Source: Euonymus europaeus (taxonomy: Eukaryota; Streptophyta; Magnoliopsida; Celastrales; Celastraceae). Taken from it: a stretch of DNA of 64,000 bases. The notes beneath the pieces were generated by a model that had not been told where the DNA came from, made no database searches, and was given only the letters and a program-made list of their open reading frames with translations. The stretch lies in assembly GCA_963580455.1 (NCBI GenBank), contig OY756964.1:22976001-23040000 (forward strand). Direction: 5' to 3'. Of the stretch, positions 52,281-62,275 are shown in pieces. A program made the translations under genes and the position numbers. How positions within the stretch are numbered: position 1 is the stretch's first letter; every line of letters begins with the position of its first letter.

Positions 52281-53528
52281 CTATCGTAGTGCAGCAACAA
52301 TTCTATCTCTTACTGCACCCATGTTGTGATCGTCAGTAAACTCGTCACCCTCTCCGATATATGGCTCTGTTTCATCCATTGCGGAGCTACTGCAATCTCC
52401 TCCCACCTCCTGTAACTGCTCATCACTCCCAGTCCGCTGACGAATATAATTATGCAACCCACAACACGCATACACGAAGTCCACCTGTGTTGGAAATCCA
52501 TAATTAGACATATCCCGTAAAATCTTCCATCTCTGTTTAGTCACCCCGAACGTCCTCTCTATGACATTACGGAGATGTGCATGTCTGCGGTTGAATCTCT
52601 CACGTGGTCCGCTGACTCGTCGTCCAGTACTCCAATCCGGCAAATGATACCTCTCGCCCCGATACGGAGCGAGGTACCCCGGCTTGTTCGCATACCCCGA
52701 ATCGACCAAGTAATATTTTCCTACATCAATTACATGCACGTCAATGTAACAGAAATACTATTGATTTAAATCTCATGATTCATAAAAAACAAACACACCT
52801 TCGGGTGGATGAGGAAAGTCAAATCCCGGTATCGAAAGAACGTGGTCCAAGACACGTGCATCGTGCCCCGAACCCTCGAACCCAGCAGCAACAAACAAGA
52901 ACATCATGTCAAAATCACAAATTGCCAATACATTTTGGCTCGTTACACCCTTCCTATTAATGTACGGAATTCTTTGATCCCGAGGAACCACTGCATGTAC
53001 ATGAGTCCCATCCATAGCTCCTATCGTATTCCTAAAGGGATGTAATTTTCGATCTCTCATAATTTTAGCCGGGACCTCGGAGAATTGGTTTTCCCTCGGC
53101 TTAATCACGTTCACTGCCAATAGCTTTACAGAGTCGAGAACTCTGTGGACCAACCAATTTATTGTCTCTGTCGAGTGTTGAAACCGCTCTGCTGCTAACC
53201 TGTTGCTACCACCCTGGCCCAGTGTAAATAAAAATATGTCAATCATTTCTGGTATACCTGTGTTTTGAGTTGGTGCTAGCATGTAGTGCGTCGCAAGATC
53301 ATTACAGAGGGCCCAAAACACATTAACTGGCATTCGAAAACTTTCCTGGCACCGAGTGGGATGTCCAGTTAACACTTCTCTCACAAATTCCGCCCCTGTA
53401 AGTGCGGAATTCCTACAACGGGGTCGCGGCACAGGTGGTCTATTGGCAGCATAATATTGAGCTGCAGCTGTGGCAGCTAACACGAAGACATCATTGTGGT
53501 CATCTTCAGAACTCGAACCATTGTCCAT
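52281..53528 (-). CDS. Harbinger (HARBI1-like) DDE transposase, 389 aa
   Basis: Two exons: 52799-53528 and 52281-52720, joined in phase 1 by a 78-bp intron (gaag|gtgtgt to gatgtag). The junction restores the family block PPEGKYYLVDSGYANKPGYL. The catalytic acids of the DDE_Tnp_4 domain are all visible: D173 in IGAMDGTHVHAVVPRDQR, D223 in FEGSGHDARVLDHVL and E298 in NVIERTFGVTKQRWKIL. An N-terminal helix-turn-helix-like region (LGQGGSNRLAAERFQHSTET) precedes them. The start MDNGSSSEDDHND at 53528 is preferred; an in-frame ATG at 53558 would add a hydrophobic run unlike the family. No stop or frameshift, so it is probably functional. It would cut and join the element's ends with help from the Myb-like partner. 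Confidence 0.9.
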
Positions 53529-53727
53529 TTCTATATTAAAAAAAAACACACATATCAAACTTCATTTAATCAAATATCTGCACATTCTGTCACAATGTGC
53601 AAACGATGGAAAAAAGAGGAAAAAAAATCCATGAGATCTCCAACCCAATACATGCAAAGGCATGTTCCCAAAAAACACCAGCATGTCAAGAACAACAAAA
53701 AAATGCAAAAAGGGGACAAAACTGCCA

Positions 53728-53806
53728 CAATTAACATCTCCAATCATAACACATAAAAAACTGCCACAACTAACATCTCCAATCATAACACATAAAAGAA
53801 AATTTC
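53728..53806. repeat. Tandem duplication of about 41 bp inside the transposon
   Basis: The block actgccacaa(t/c)taacatctcc followed by aatcataacacataaaa occurs twice in succession, between the transposase and Myb-like genes. Confidence 0.75.
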
Positions 53807-53957
53807 CAGCAGCATCAAAATTGAAAATGTATCTTAATGAAATAAATATCCGAATCACAAAAAGTGTCTCACTCTCAAAGAAAAACACAAACGTACCACA
53901 GTCGCAAATAAATAAGAAATTCAGACCATACGCACAACATAACAACAAGTTCACGGA

Positions 53958-55128
53958 CTACTGTCCATCACCCTCAAACTTCATGATAATGTAACCACTA
54001 CGAAAAGAAGGCAGCATGTCAAGAAAAATGCCCCTATACCGGGGTTCAGTCACCAACTCCAAACCAAAGTAATATTGCTTGGCTGATAGCTCTCCAGCTT
54101 TCATTAACTCATTGAGGGCAACCCTAGCTTCATCTTTTTTCTCATGACTTGGAGTGCACAATGCAGCGGAGCCCGCAGCAGATGCTGGAGATGAGGCAGG
54201 CGCTGAATCATTTCTCCCCTTCAGTCTCGTAATACTGATCTCATTATGGACCTCCAGCGCACTAGCAATCCGGGTCATGGTTGCAATATCTTCAGTTCCC
54301 TTTGATCCAGACTTTCGCTTCCTTGAACTTGAACTGGGTTTCTGAGCTGATGATGGCATGAGTGGGCTGCTTATGTTCGCAGTAACTGCTCGCCTAGAAA
54401 TAGGAGTTGTGAAATCATCTTTGCTGGGAGAGGTGGCTGTAGATCTCACATCTTCCATAAGGGTCTCCACATCCACGGGTAGCGGGGTGTAGACATCATC
54501 ATTCTCAAACCAATCTGTCTGCTCCAGTGGCACATCATTTGAAGCGTTTGACCCGAGCTGTCCAGATTTTGGAGGGACACAGTATTTTCCAGTTGCAACT
54601 CCTCCAGTGAAACAGAAGTCTAGCTGTTCACGATACCGGAAGCCATGTTTTTTGAACTTCCCGTAGTCTTTATTCTCCTGTGGAAAAGAAGGTTGTGAGA
54701 ACAGTAATTTTGAGCAACCAAACATAAAAGAAATCATGCAATCATATGTGCCTAAAATTTGCTAATGCAGTACATATTACCTTGATTTTCAACTCCCACC
54801 AATCGTCACTCATATCAACTCTTCCAGTCACGGGGTCCCATCCCAAACCAGTATCATTCTTCGTCATGCGGGTCCACAAAGTCCACTCCTTTCTCAATTG
54901 GTCCCATTTATTTTTTAAGGCTTCTTTTTTGAAAGCCAGACCAGTCCGTGCTTGAAATCTGTCTCTAACTTCCATCCATTCAAATTTCGACACCGGGGAA
55001 CCGGGTGTCCTTATGACAGACTGAATAGTGTCCACGCATATGTCAACTAAAGCATCAACCGAGCTCTCAGACCATCTGGCCTTTTCAGCCTCAGATTGGG
55101 AACATGGCTGCTTCCCGAGTCTCGACAT
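53958..55128 (-). CDS. Myb/SANT-like DNA-binding protein of the Harbinger element, 355 aa
   Basis: Two exons: 54781-55128 and 53958-54677, joined in phase 0. The N-terminal 115 residues form a Myb/SANT-like (Myb_DNA-bind_3) domain: ARWSESSVDALVDICVDTIQ, KFEWMEVRDRFQARTGLAF and KKEALKNKWDQLRKEWTLWT, with tryptophans spaced as in this fold. A Ser-rich middle contains a likely nuclear-localisation sequence (SSSSRKRKSGSKG). The C-terminus (LNELMKAGELSAKQYYFGLE) resembles the conserved tail of plant L10-interacting Myb-type proteins. In PIF/Harbinger systems this second protein binds the subterminal DNA and carries the transposase into the nucleus. It is transcribed in the same direction as, and upstream of, the transposase gene. 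Confidence 0.85.
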
Positions 55129-56274
55129 TTTCTAAGTTGTTAAAATGGAAAAGGACACCTCCAGTAAAAGAAGGCATTACCAAATCACCGAAACAATTTC
55201 CATATGAAATGCACATATTCTAAAAATTATCACTCAACCAAAGCAGCAGCAATTCATAGCAGCCATACAGTACATGACACATGAATGAGATTTCTAAAAC
55301 CCTACGAAGTACCAACAATATAGGACTCGTAATTCATTCGAAAAAATGTTCACAAGATGAATTTGTGGTTTTATCACATAGGAAAAGATAATATTTATAT
55401 GCTCTTTTCCGTATTGTCAATCATTCATGTGGCCAACTTAATTATGTTGATGTTCTGGGAATTGAGTGATAAGATATGATGCACAATGAAAAAAATTAGA
55501 AAACTCATTTAACTGGAGAGTGAACAAATAAACATATGATACACAATCCCATTTAACTGGAGACTGAACAAACTCATTTAACTCATTTAATGATATGATA
55601 CACAATCTCATAAATAGAGAGGATTAAGCTAGAGATAAGAACAAGGAAATCAAAATTACAAGGCAGTCACCACTCATTTAATTAAAACATGGAAATCAAA
55701 ATTACAAGGAAATCAAAATTACAAGGAAATCAAAATTACAAGGCAGTCACCACTCATCATTTCTTCAACTTCATCCAAAGCATTAGCGTAATTAAAACAC
55801 CCGAGAAAGCAGCAAATTTAAACCGAAATTCAGCATATCATAAAAACAAGTGTAAATACAAGTTCAGTATCAAATTGAAGCCAAAAAACAGAGAGATGAC
55901 CACCATCAACATTGCAGAAAGTGATCCGAACATTAGGTTTTTCAACAAAATCATTAGGGTAAAAAACCGAAAAATCGATTCTAGGTTACGAAAAGGGGGA
56001 ACTTCGGGTGGACAGAAAAACGCAGCAGATCGAGGTTTCTTGAACATACCTGTGGTTGCGATCTTGGTCGGCGGCGCAGAAGTGATGGCGAGAAGCTGCG
56101 ACGGAAGTATGGCTGCGACAAGGTGGGAAGCACGAGAGGGGAGAGTTTGTGCCAGGGTTGAATGGGAGGCAGGGTAATGTTGTAATATGACACGGAAATT
56201 ATTTCATCCCATCCACCACGTGTCAGCTAATCTTCCCAGCGTTATGCTTAGCGTGGCACATGGCGTTCCACCGT
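55129..56274 (-). other. 5' region of the transposon genes
   Basis: Non-coding interior of the Harbinger element upstream of the Myb-like gene. It includes a likely leader exon with donor near 56049, a leader intron, and a 17-bp tandem repeat (ggaaatcaaaattacaa) three times at 55690-55740 plus a nearby fourth copy near 55646. Confidence 0.5.
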
Positions 56275-56341
56275 GTTTGGTTGGATCAGCATACGCTAAG
56301 CTTACACGCTAACGTGTAAGCTTATGAACGCTGATCCAAAC
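56275..56341. repeat. Hairpin-forming right terminus of the Harbinger element
   Basis: Inner arms taagcttacacg (56297-56308) and cgtgtaagctta (56313-56324) are perfect complements with a 4-base loop. Outer arms ggatcagc (56283-56290) and gctgatcc (56330-56337) are also perfect. The outer right arm is the terminal inverted repeat itself, so the terminus is duplicated as an inverted copy. Confidence 0.85.
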
Positions 56342-56829
56342 AGGCTGATTGATATGTTAGAAACTGGAACCTAAAATATATTTTTATTAAACTAATAAAT
56401 AATAACCATTGTGATGGTCATTTTCACCGGTTTGGCCCACCATGTATCACATATATTCATCAACTCCGTGAAAATGCCAAAGAACTGGAGGCCAAAACAA
56501 GGCATTCACGCCACCAAAATTGGTGAAATACTAGACAGCCATAGGACGCCAAAATGTTGATAACAAAAATTAATGAAAAACAATCAAGCTTGCAACCATT
56601 TGATCCTGTCTACACCAACCATAGCTAATATGAAAGGAGGGGTTCGTAAACAAGCGAATTCCTCTGAACCTTTGTTTTACGAATCTCTCTAAACTCTTGC
56701 TTGATTCGAACACTGTTCGGAGGGATTCACGATCCCCTCCCAACCTCTCAAAATGAGGATTGTGAGGTGTTCACTCACATAAATTCTCCCAACCCCTTCC
56801 AACCCTTATAAATACCAAATAAATGTTCA

Positions 56830-57650
56830 CTTTTATGAACCCTTCTCGACCCTCATCTCAAGCATAGCCTAAGTGCATGAGATACCCAAATCATGGACCA
56901 AAAAGTAAAGAAACTAAGGAGCCGATAGATTTACAAAATAACCCCAGGCCGAGTACACTACATCTCCACCGCTTATGGCTTCCACAATATATAATTGATG
57001 AATCTCCCTCAAGAACTAAATTTTTGAAACATAAATCACAAGCTAGATTAGTGGCGTGTAAAGCCCCATTAGCTCGACAAGAGTAGGATCAAGCAGAGCC
57101 TTTCTCACAATAGTACTATAGGCCAAGACATCATGTCACCACCACAATCTATAAAGATCACACCAAAATCTGTCCTAGAAGAAGGAGAATGAAGGGCTGC
57201 ATCCCAGTTAGCTTCGGCACTCAAGCTCGGCGGTCCTTTCCAGATCATCAGAGATGGATCAGATTGCATCATATCACACGTAGGGGACAAAGGAACAATT
57301 GTGGCCTGCACATGCATATATCCTTCCACCATACTCATAAAGAGCTAGCTAGGTTTGCCACCTGAATGGGACGCTAGAAAATGCCATCGTGAACCACCTT
57401 ACTCCGCCGCAATCATACCAAACCCATGGTAATTACTAAGGTGGCTAACTCACCACCAAAAAGAGACCGAGACATATCCAACCAAAATTGCTCAAAACTA
57501 CCACCATATATTGAATGCATTTTCTGCAATTTTTTCAGACAAATCGAGTAGACATCTTGAACTCCAGGACATTCCCATAATCAATGTACAGTCTTCTGTG
57601 ATTCATAATAGCATAAAGGACGACATATCGCTGAAGTGGCTTATATAGTT
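56830..57650 (-). pseudogene. LINE retrotransposon remnant: zinc-knuckle and RNase H region
   Basis: Read on the minus strand in shifting frames, this gives HYESQKTVH then LWECPGVQDVYS (end of the RT zf domain), an RNase H opening LSAEANWDAALHSPSSRTDF then GVIFIDCGGDM, and further on LDPTLVELMG and VLEGDSSII, the middle and late RNase H motifs. Stops and frameshifts interrupt it throughout, so it is a dead fragment of a plant L1-type element. Confidence 0.6.
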
Positions 57651-58305
57651 ATATGCTTTTGATGAAGCAAGAAGAAACAAGGTAAAAAATCTCATGAAGA
57701 CAACACCTTTAGTTGCAACTTGCACGCATGCTATTTGGGCTCTGTTAAGTGGGCCTTACTTCGCTTCTTGCTTACTCGATAGAGAACATCATCAATTTAA
57801 GCCCAAGTGGGAATATTCAATGAATTAAATTATTTTAAAAAAAAAATTGGTCCCGATATTGAAGGAATGAAAAAAAAAAAGATAATAAAAAGGAAAACGA
57901 TTTTGATTCTTGATTATCAATTTAATAATTGTAATAATCTACTTTTTTCCCCTTTTCCTTTTCATGGGCTGTGTACGCGTCTCTTGTGTTTGAAAATAAC
58001 AGAATTAGAATTAGAATTAGAATTAGAATCTTTATCGGATTCAACGAATTCGTTTTGATAAAGAGTTTATCAGTATCTGAACTTGAAGGAAAGTTTCTGT
58101 TTTTTTAATTTTATCTTATTATTATAATAATGAATATTCAAAATTTTGAAATTCAAGGCTGACTTCCCCTTTTTATTATTGGAATTTTAAAAAGTTTTCC
58201 AAACAATGTTGGATTCCTTTCCATAAGATCAAACTCCACCCTCCAAAATTTTCTCGATCATCTCTCCCCTTCTCTTCTGTTTGGTTGGAATCTGTAAATC
58301 AATCA
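57651..58305. other. Spacer and promoter of the 196-aa protein gene
   Basis: AT-rich, with a (TTAGAA)5-type hexanucleotide run at about 58000-58030 and poly-A at 57837-57847. No other feature. Confidence 0.45.
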
Positions 58306-59703
58306 ATGGAAGATGGCTTTAGAAAGCTGTGTATATGGGAAACGAAGACTTTTAAGCCGATTATGACTCACGATGATCTGGAGCCAATGATTGTGAGCTT
58401 GGGTTTCGTCGGTCTTCCTCCGTCCTCTACAGTCCCCGCCTGGAAAGAGTACTTGTACACCGCCCGCCCAACCAAATCTTCATCATCGTTGCCTCCTCGG
58501 CCAAGACTGCCTTATCCGAGAATAGATGGACTCCATATCTACACCTACCGCGCCTTCCTTGACGCCCTCAATTTCTACCTCCAGATTCCGAATCTCTCCG
58601 ATCTCTTCCATATCCGGTAACCAACAACCTCTTCACTCATTTTATTTATTTATTTAATATTCGAAAATCAATTTAAGTTTCGCATTTTTTTTGTTGGAAG
58701 TAAGAACCATGAATTAAGGAAAGTTGCGGAGAAGAATAGGAATTCCCTTCAAGGTTATTCATTATTTGCAGATTTAAAAATTATTGTGTGCAGGTAGATT
58801 TCAGAGACTGTTGCATATTTGAAAGTGGCACAAACATTTTAACCGGGACAAATATTAAAAAAAATTGTACCTTTGACAGTGAGGCAGCACTGAAGAATCT
58901 CTGGTGACCAAAAAAAATTTACAGGATAACAACATATATAATCTTAAGCAAGATTTAGGGTTGACATAAGGGTAGCAAGAATTCAGGTCGGAAATATTTT
59001 CGATTCAAACAACATAAGGTCGTGCAATGCAGCATTTAAGAGTTTACATAGGAGTGACAAAAATTTGGGTTGCGATCGATCCGGACTTAAATTGATTTGA
59101 ATTTCTTGTTCTATTTAATTGATCATATCTGGATTGATTTAAATTCATACAAATAAATCAGATGATAATTCAATTTAGTTTAGATCCAGACAATTAAATC
59201 ATACCAAAGATTTGTGTTTAGACCCGAATTTTGGACAAATAACTTATGTACAAACTTAGTTTAATTTGGGTTGGAAAAATAAGTCATCCAAGCAAGTCGG
59301 ACGGAGTTTAGTCACCCCTACTTTTACATACTTAAATTCTATAACTGGGGTCTTTATCAATTTATTTTTTAAATTGTTTAATTGAAATTCTCTTTATTAT
59401 TGTATTTGGTTACCTTTTTGTAGGGGAATGCCTCTTCACAGAGTGGAGGACAAGAATAACAGGTTCTGTAGGATGGAGGAAGATGAAGTTGTGTTTATCT
59501 ATAGAGAAGGAACACTCGAGAAATCCACCTACAATCTTTATCACTCCACCACAAATAATAATAATAATAATAATAATAGCACCAGCAATGGCAATGGCAA
59601 TGGTGGAGGCTCTGACTCTGTTGGTGTTGGTGGCATTCGTGACAAGGGGAACACTACACCCGTAGGCTCACTTGTTCCTTTGAAGGATATCATTGTCTCG
59701 TGA
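58306..59703 (+). CDS. Conserved-looking plant protein of unknown function, 196 aa
   Basis: Two exons: 58306-58616 and 59424-59703, joined in phase 2 across an 807-bp intron. The start at 58306 (MEDGFRKLCIWETKTFKPIM) is the first ATG of the frame. Distinct blocks are THDDLEPMIVSLGFVGLPP, LPYPRIDGLHIYTYRAFLDA and MEEDEVVFIYREGTLEKSTY, which I remember as shared by small uncharacterised plant proteins. No signal peptide or membrane helix. Near the C-terminus a run of eight Asn (from an AAT repeat at about 59556-59579) leads into a Gly/Asn-rich low-complexity stretch, then the conserved-looking tail VGSLVPLKDIIVS. The exon phase, intact frame and codon pattern support a real gene; I know no function. 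Confidence 0.75.
59049..59322. mobile_element. MITE-like repeat, TAGGGGTGACAAA family, inside an intron
   Basis: Left end taggagtgacaaaaatttgg and right end gtttagtcacccctac are imperfect inverted repeats. It matches 5184-5466 internally. A short fragment of the same left end (aagggtagcaagaattcagg) lies just upstream at 58971-58990. It sits in the intron 58617-59423. Confidence 0.65.
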
Positions 59704-60060
59704 TCTTGTTTTTTTTCTCATCATCCTCAAGCTTGAAAGTTTTGATAGGATAAGATTGAGCTCTTTTAGGAGATTTTGAATTTTTTTATATAACATTCTT
59801 TATTTCTTTTTTGTTTTGACTTTTGAGGATTTCTCAACAGTCACCGTGATTATTTACTTCCAATGGTTCGTTTGACTTGGGCCAAGTCCAAATGAAATTC
59901 AACAATAGGCCCAGATAAGAACCTGGGCTTCACCTCTGTTTTTGAAATTATAAGTCCTATCAAGTCTACTCTCGCATGTTTAAAACTTTTAACGAATATG
60001 CGCAGTGAATTTTCACTCATTTTCTCATATATTTACGTAGCACTGTAGCAGATCTTAACC
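59704..60060. other. 3' UTR and spacer
   Basis: 3' UTR of the 196-aa gene followed by spacer; nothing else recognised. Confidence 0.45.
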
Positions 60061-60065
60061 TTTTT

Positions 60066-60253
60066 TTATTCGGAGGTTCGTCATATCTGGCGGATTGCCA
60101 ACTCGGTTGCACTTGCGTTGACACAATTAGTTTTAAGGCAAGAGCAAGATTTGTTTTATTTAGAGGAGTATTCTTATGATGTCTCTCATCTTGTATTACA
60201 AGATATTCGTCTTTCCATTCAATATATGAGTTATTTGTTATCAAAAAAAAAAA
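60066..60253 (+). mobile_element. 5'-truncated LINE 3' end with poly(A)
   Basis: Plus-strand frame EVRHIWRIANSVALALTQL then EEYSYDVSHLVLQDIRLS is the C-terminal tail of a plant LINE RNase H domain (usually HVRRxxNxxAHALA...). It ends in an (A)12 run at about 60242-60253. Short length with poly(A) fits a 5'-truncated insertion. No target duplication identified. Confidence 0.6.
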
Positions 60254-60426
60254 GTCGCGATATTATAATGAGGCGTATAAAACTATGGAAAATGATATGT
60301 AATTATATTTTGAGAATTCATGTTAGTTATTTTATTAATTTTTCTATTCTAATTAATTATTTTATTATCTTAATTAATATGGTGAGCATTTATTTGATAT
60401 TATGATTTTATTCTAATTAATTATTA

Positions 60427-60640
60427 GCCCGTTAGAGTTTAGCGAATCCATTTTTTTAATGTTTAACACTTATTGCTTAAGTTACAACATGAAAATCAGA
60501 TACACGAGCCTATTAGGTTTAGTGAATCCATTCCTTTTAGGGTTTAACACTTACTCTTTAGTTTACAACACGAAAATCTGTTACACGAATCCTTTAGAGT
60601 TTAGCGAATAAGTTCGTCTTATAGTTTAACAATTATTATT
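60427..60640. repeat. 81-bp minisatellite, about 2.6 copies
   Basis: Units start at 60427, 60508 and 60589 (gcccgttagagtttagcgaa and variants), each containing gtttaacacttat-like and acacgaaaatctg-like words. Copies are about 75-80 percent alike by eye. Confidence 0.7.
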
Positions 60641-60750
60641 TGGATATGAGGACTCATAAAATATAGGTTATTTATCACTACCATAAAACTCTTTTTAAAA
60701 AAATTAAACAATAAATTATATAATTGAATAAAATTAAATTCATTGTAATA

Positions 60751-61012
60751 CTCCCTCTATCCCATAAAAATAGTCTTACATATTTTTTCACACATATTAA
60801 GAAAATCTAATTAATACAATGAAAACATTAAATTTTACTCGTATACTTCCTAATATATCCTTAATTAATTAATGAATATATTTTGTTTAATTTTCATAGA
60901 AGACTGAAAAGTTTGTAAGATAATGAAACACATTAAATAGGGTTCTTTTAGGAAATTAATTAATTAATTATATTTTAAAAAGTGAAACTATCCTATAATT
61001 TGAGACAGATAA
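60751..61012. mobile_element. Degenerate Stowaway-like MITE
   Basis: Left end ctccctctatcccataaaaa preceded by TA; the right end (actatcctataatttgagac) is a decayed inverted copy. Interior is AT-rich and non-coding. Confidence 0.55.
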
Positions 61013-62275
61013 ACAAGGAAAATATGATTATGTTTACGGGAGGGGGAGGGAGGGAATAATAAACAAGGTGAGGTGGCTCATTGTATGACAAAGATGGCGG
61101 TACAGTTAGCCATCATTTATCTGAGGCATTTATCCCTGGCCAGTGGCACCCCCACCCCTGACCAAAAGAGCCTAGAAGTTTTTTTTATGTACTTGATAGC
61201 CAGTCCTTTCTGAAGGCATGGCTACTGAATTTTTTTTATGATGCTGCATTGGACACGAACACGATACAATCATATCAATAGTTCAATTTTATGTCACATT
61301 GAAACCAAAAACCAATGGGTTCTTGAAAGTTCTCCTAATTGTACCAGGGATTCATGATATATATTTTTATCTGTTCAAGTTGGAGAGAGTGCATATCTTT
61401 TGTTTTTTACTTTCTAAATTTGTATGAACATTTCAGCATTTCTTTGTAGCTTCCTTGGGTTGCCTTGCCTGTATCATATTGTGAATTCATTTTCTTATTA
61501 GAGTCTAGCAGAATGTTTTTATGCTGCTGCTCTTTATAAGGCATTACCAGTTGCCTCTTGGCCTATACTGATGTTGAATCAATCAAATCAACTTTTGTGT
61601 ATTCACCAGGATGGAATGGACAAGAAGATTCTGTCGGCACCTGTATCAGATTAACAGACAGAACAAGAGAATCATAAGCTACAATTGTCCATCAAAGTCC
61701 AGAACATAAAAATCAGCATGAAAGATGCCTTCTAAATGTGCATAGTTGGCCTTGTCACTCTAGTCTCACTCTACGCCACCTTCATAGTTTTTATGAACGC
61801 CGTTTGTCTGTCGATCTTTGGAGTTTTGCAGAAATTGGGGAAAGATATATAGAAGAGTTTTTACAGATTGTAAAGTGAAACAGGGCAGAGTCTAACCACA
61901 CCGTAGAATAATCACACTTTCTGGATTCTTACTGAGAGTAGAGTCATCTGCCTGCGTAGACAAATTGCAAGCTTGATTTTTGTTCCGACGAATACCACTT
62001 TGTTGGAAAGCTCCTCTGGGTTGGAAAGCAAATCACCACAAGGTTGCAGGAAATGCAACAGATCTTATACATTCAAACATCATTGTTTGGAAAACACTAG
62101 GATTACATTGACATTTAAAACCATCCTACCTCTAGCCTGCGCTCATTCCTTTAGTGCCTTCCTGTCTTTTATACAAAACCCTTCCTCCACACTCAGTCTT
62201 GGCAGCTTTGGAACGTCATATTCACCCAGCTACAAAGAAATGCAGAACAAGAAGCACTCATCTGGCCAAAGGCAT
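61013..62275. other. Spacer and probable 3' UTR of the FRS gene
   Basis: No ORF of family type. A G-rich run lies at 61038-61057. The part nearest 62275 is likely the 3' UTR of the minus-strand FRS gene. Confidence 0.4.

Larger units (their letters stand above)
51835..56345 (-). mobile_element. PIF/Harbinger DNA transposon, apparently complete
   Basis: Terminal inverted repeats share gtttggatcag (51841-51851 and, inverted, 56331-56341) plus partly matched flanking bases (cccccc versus cagcct). The element is about 4.5 kb and carries two minus-strand genes, a Myb/SANT-like protein gene and a DDE transposase gene, the usual Harbinger pair. Both frames are open. A non-coding leader exon with donor (ccacag|gtatgttc, near 56049) sits inside the right end. 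I could not identify a clean 3-bp target duplication, so the outermost bases are uncertain. Confidence 0.85.

Noticed and set aside
55689..56177. 162-aa plus-strand ORF inside the transposon
   Set aside because: It runs over a 17-bp tandem repeat and the minus-strand leader; no domain and no homologous Harbinger protein in this position.
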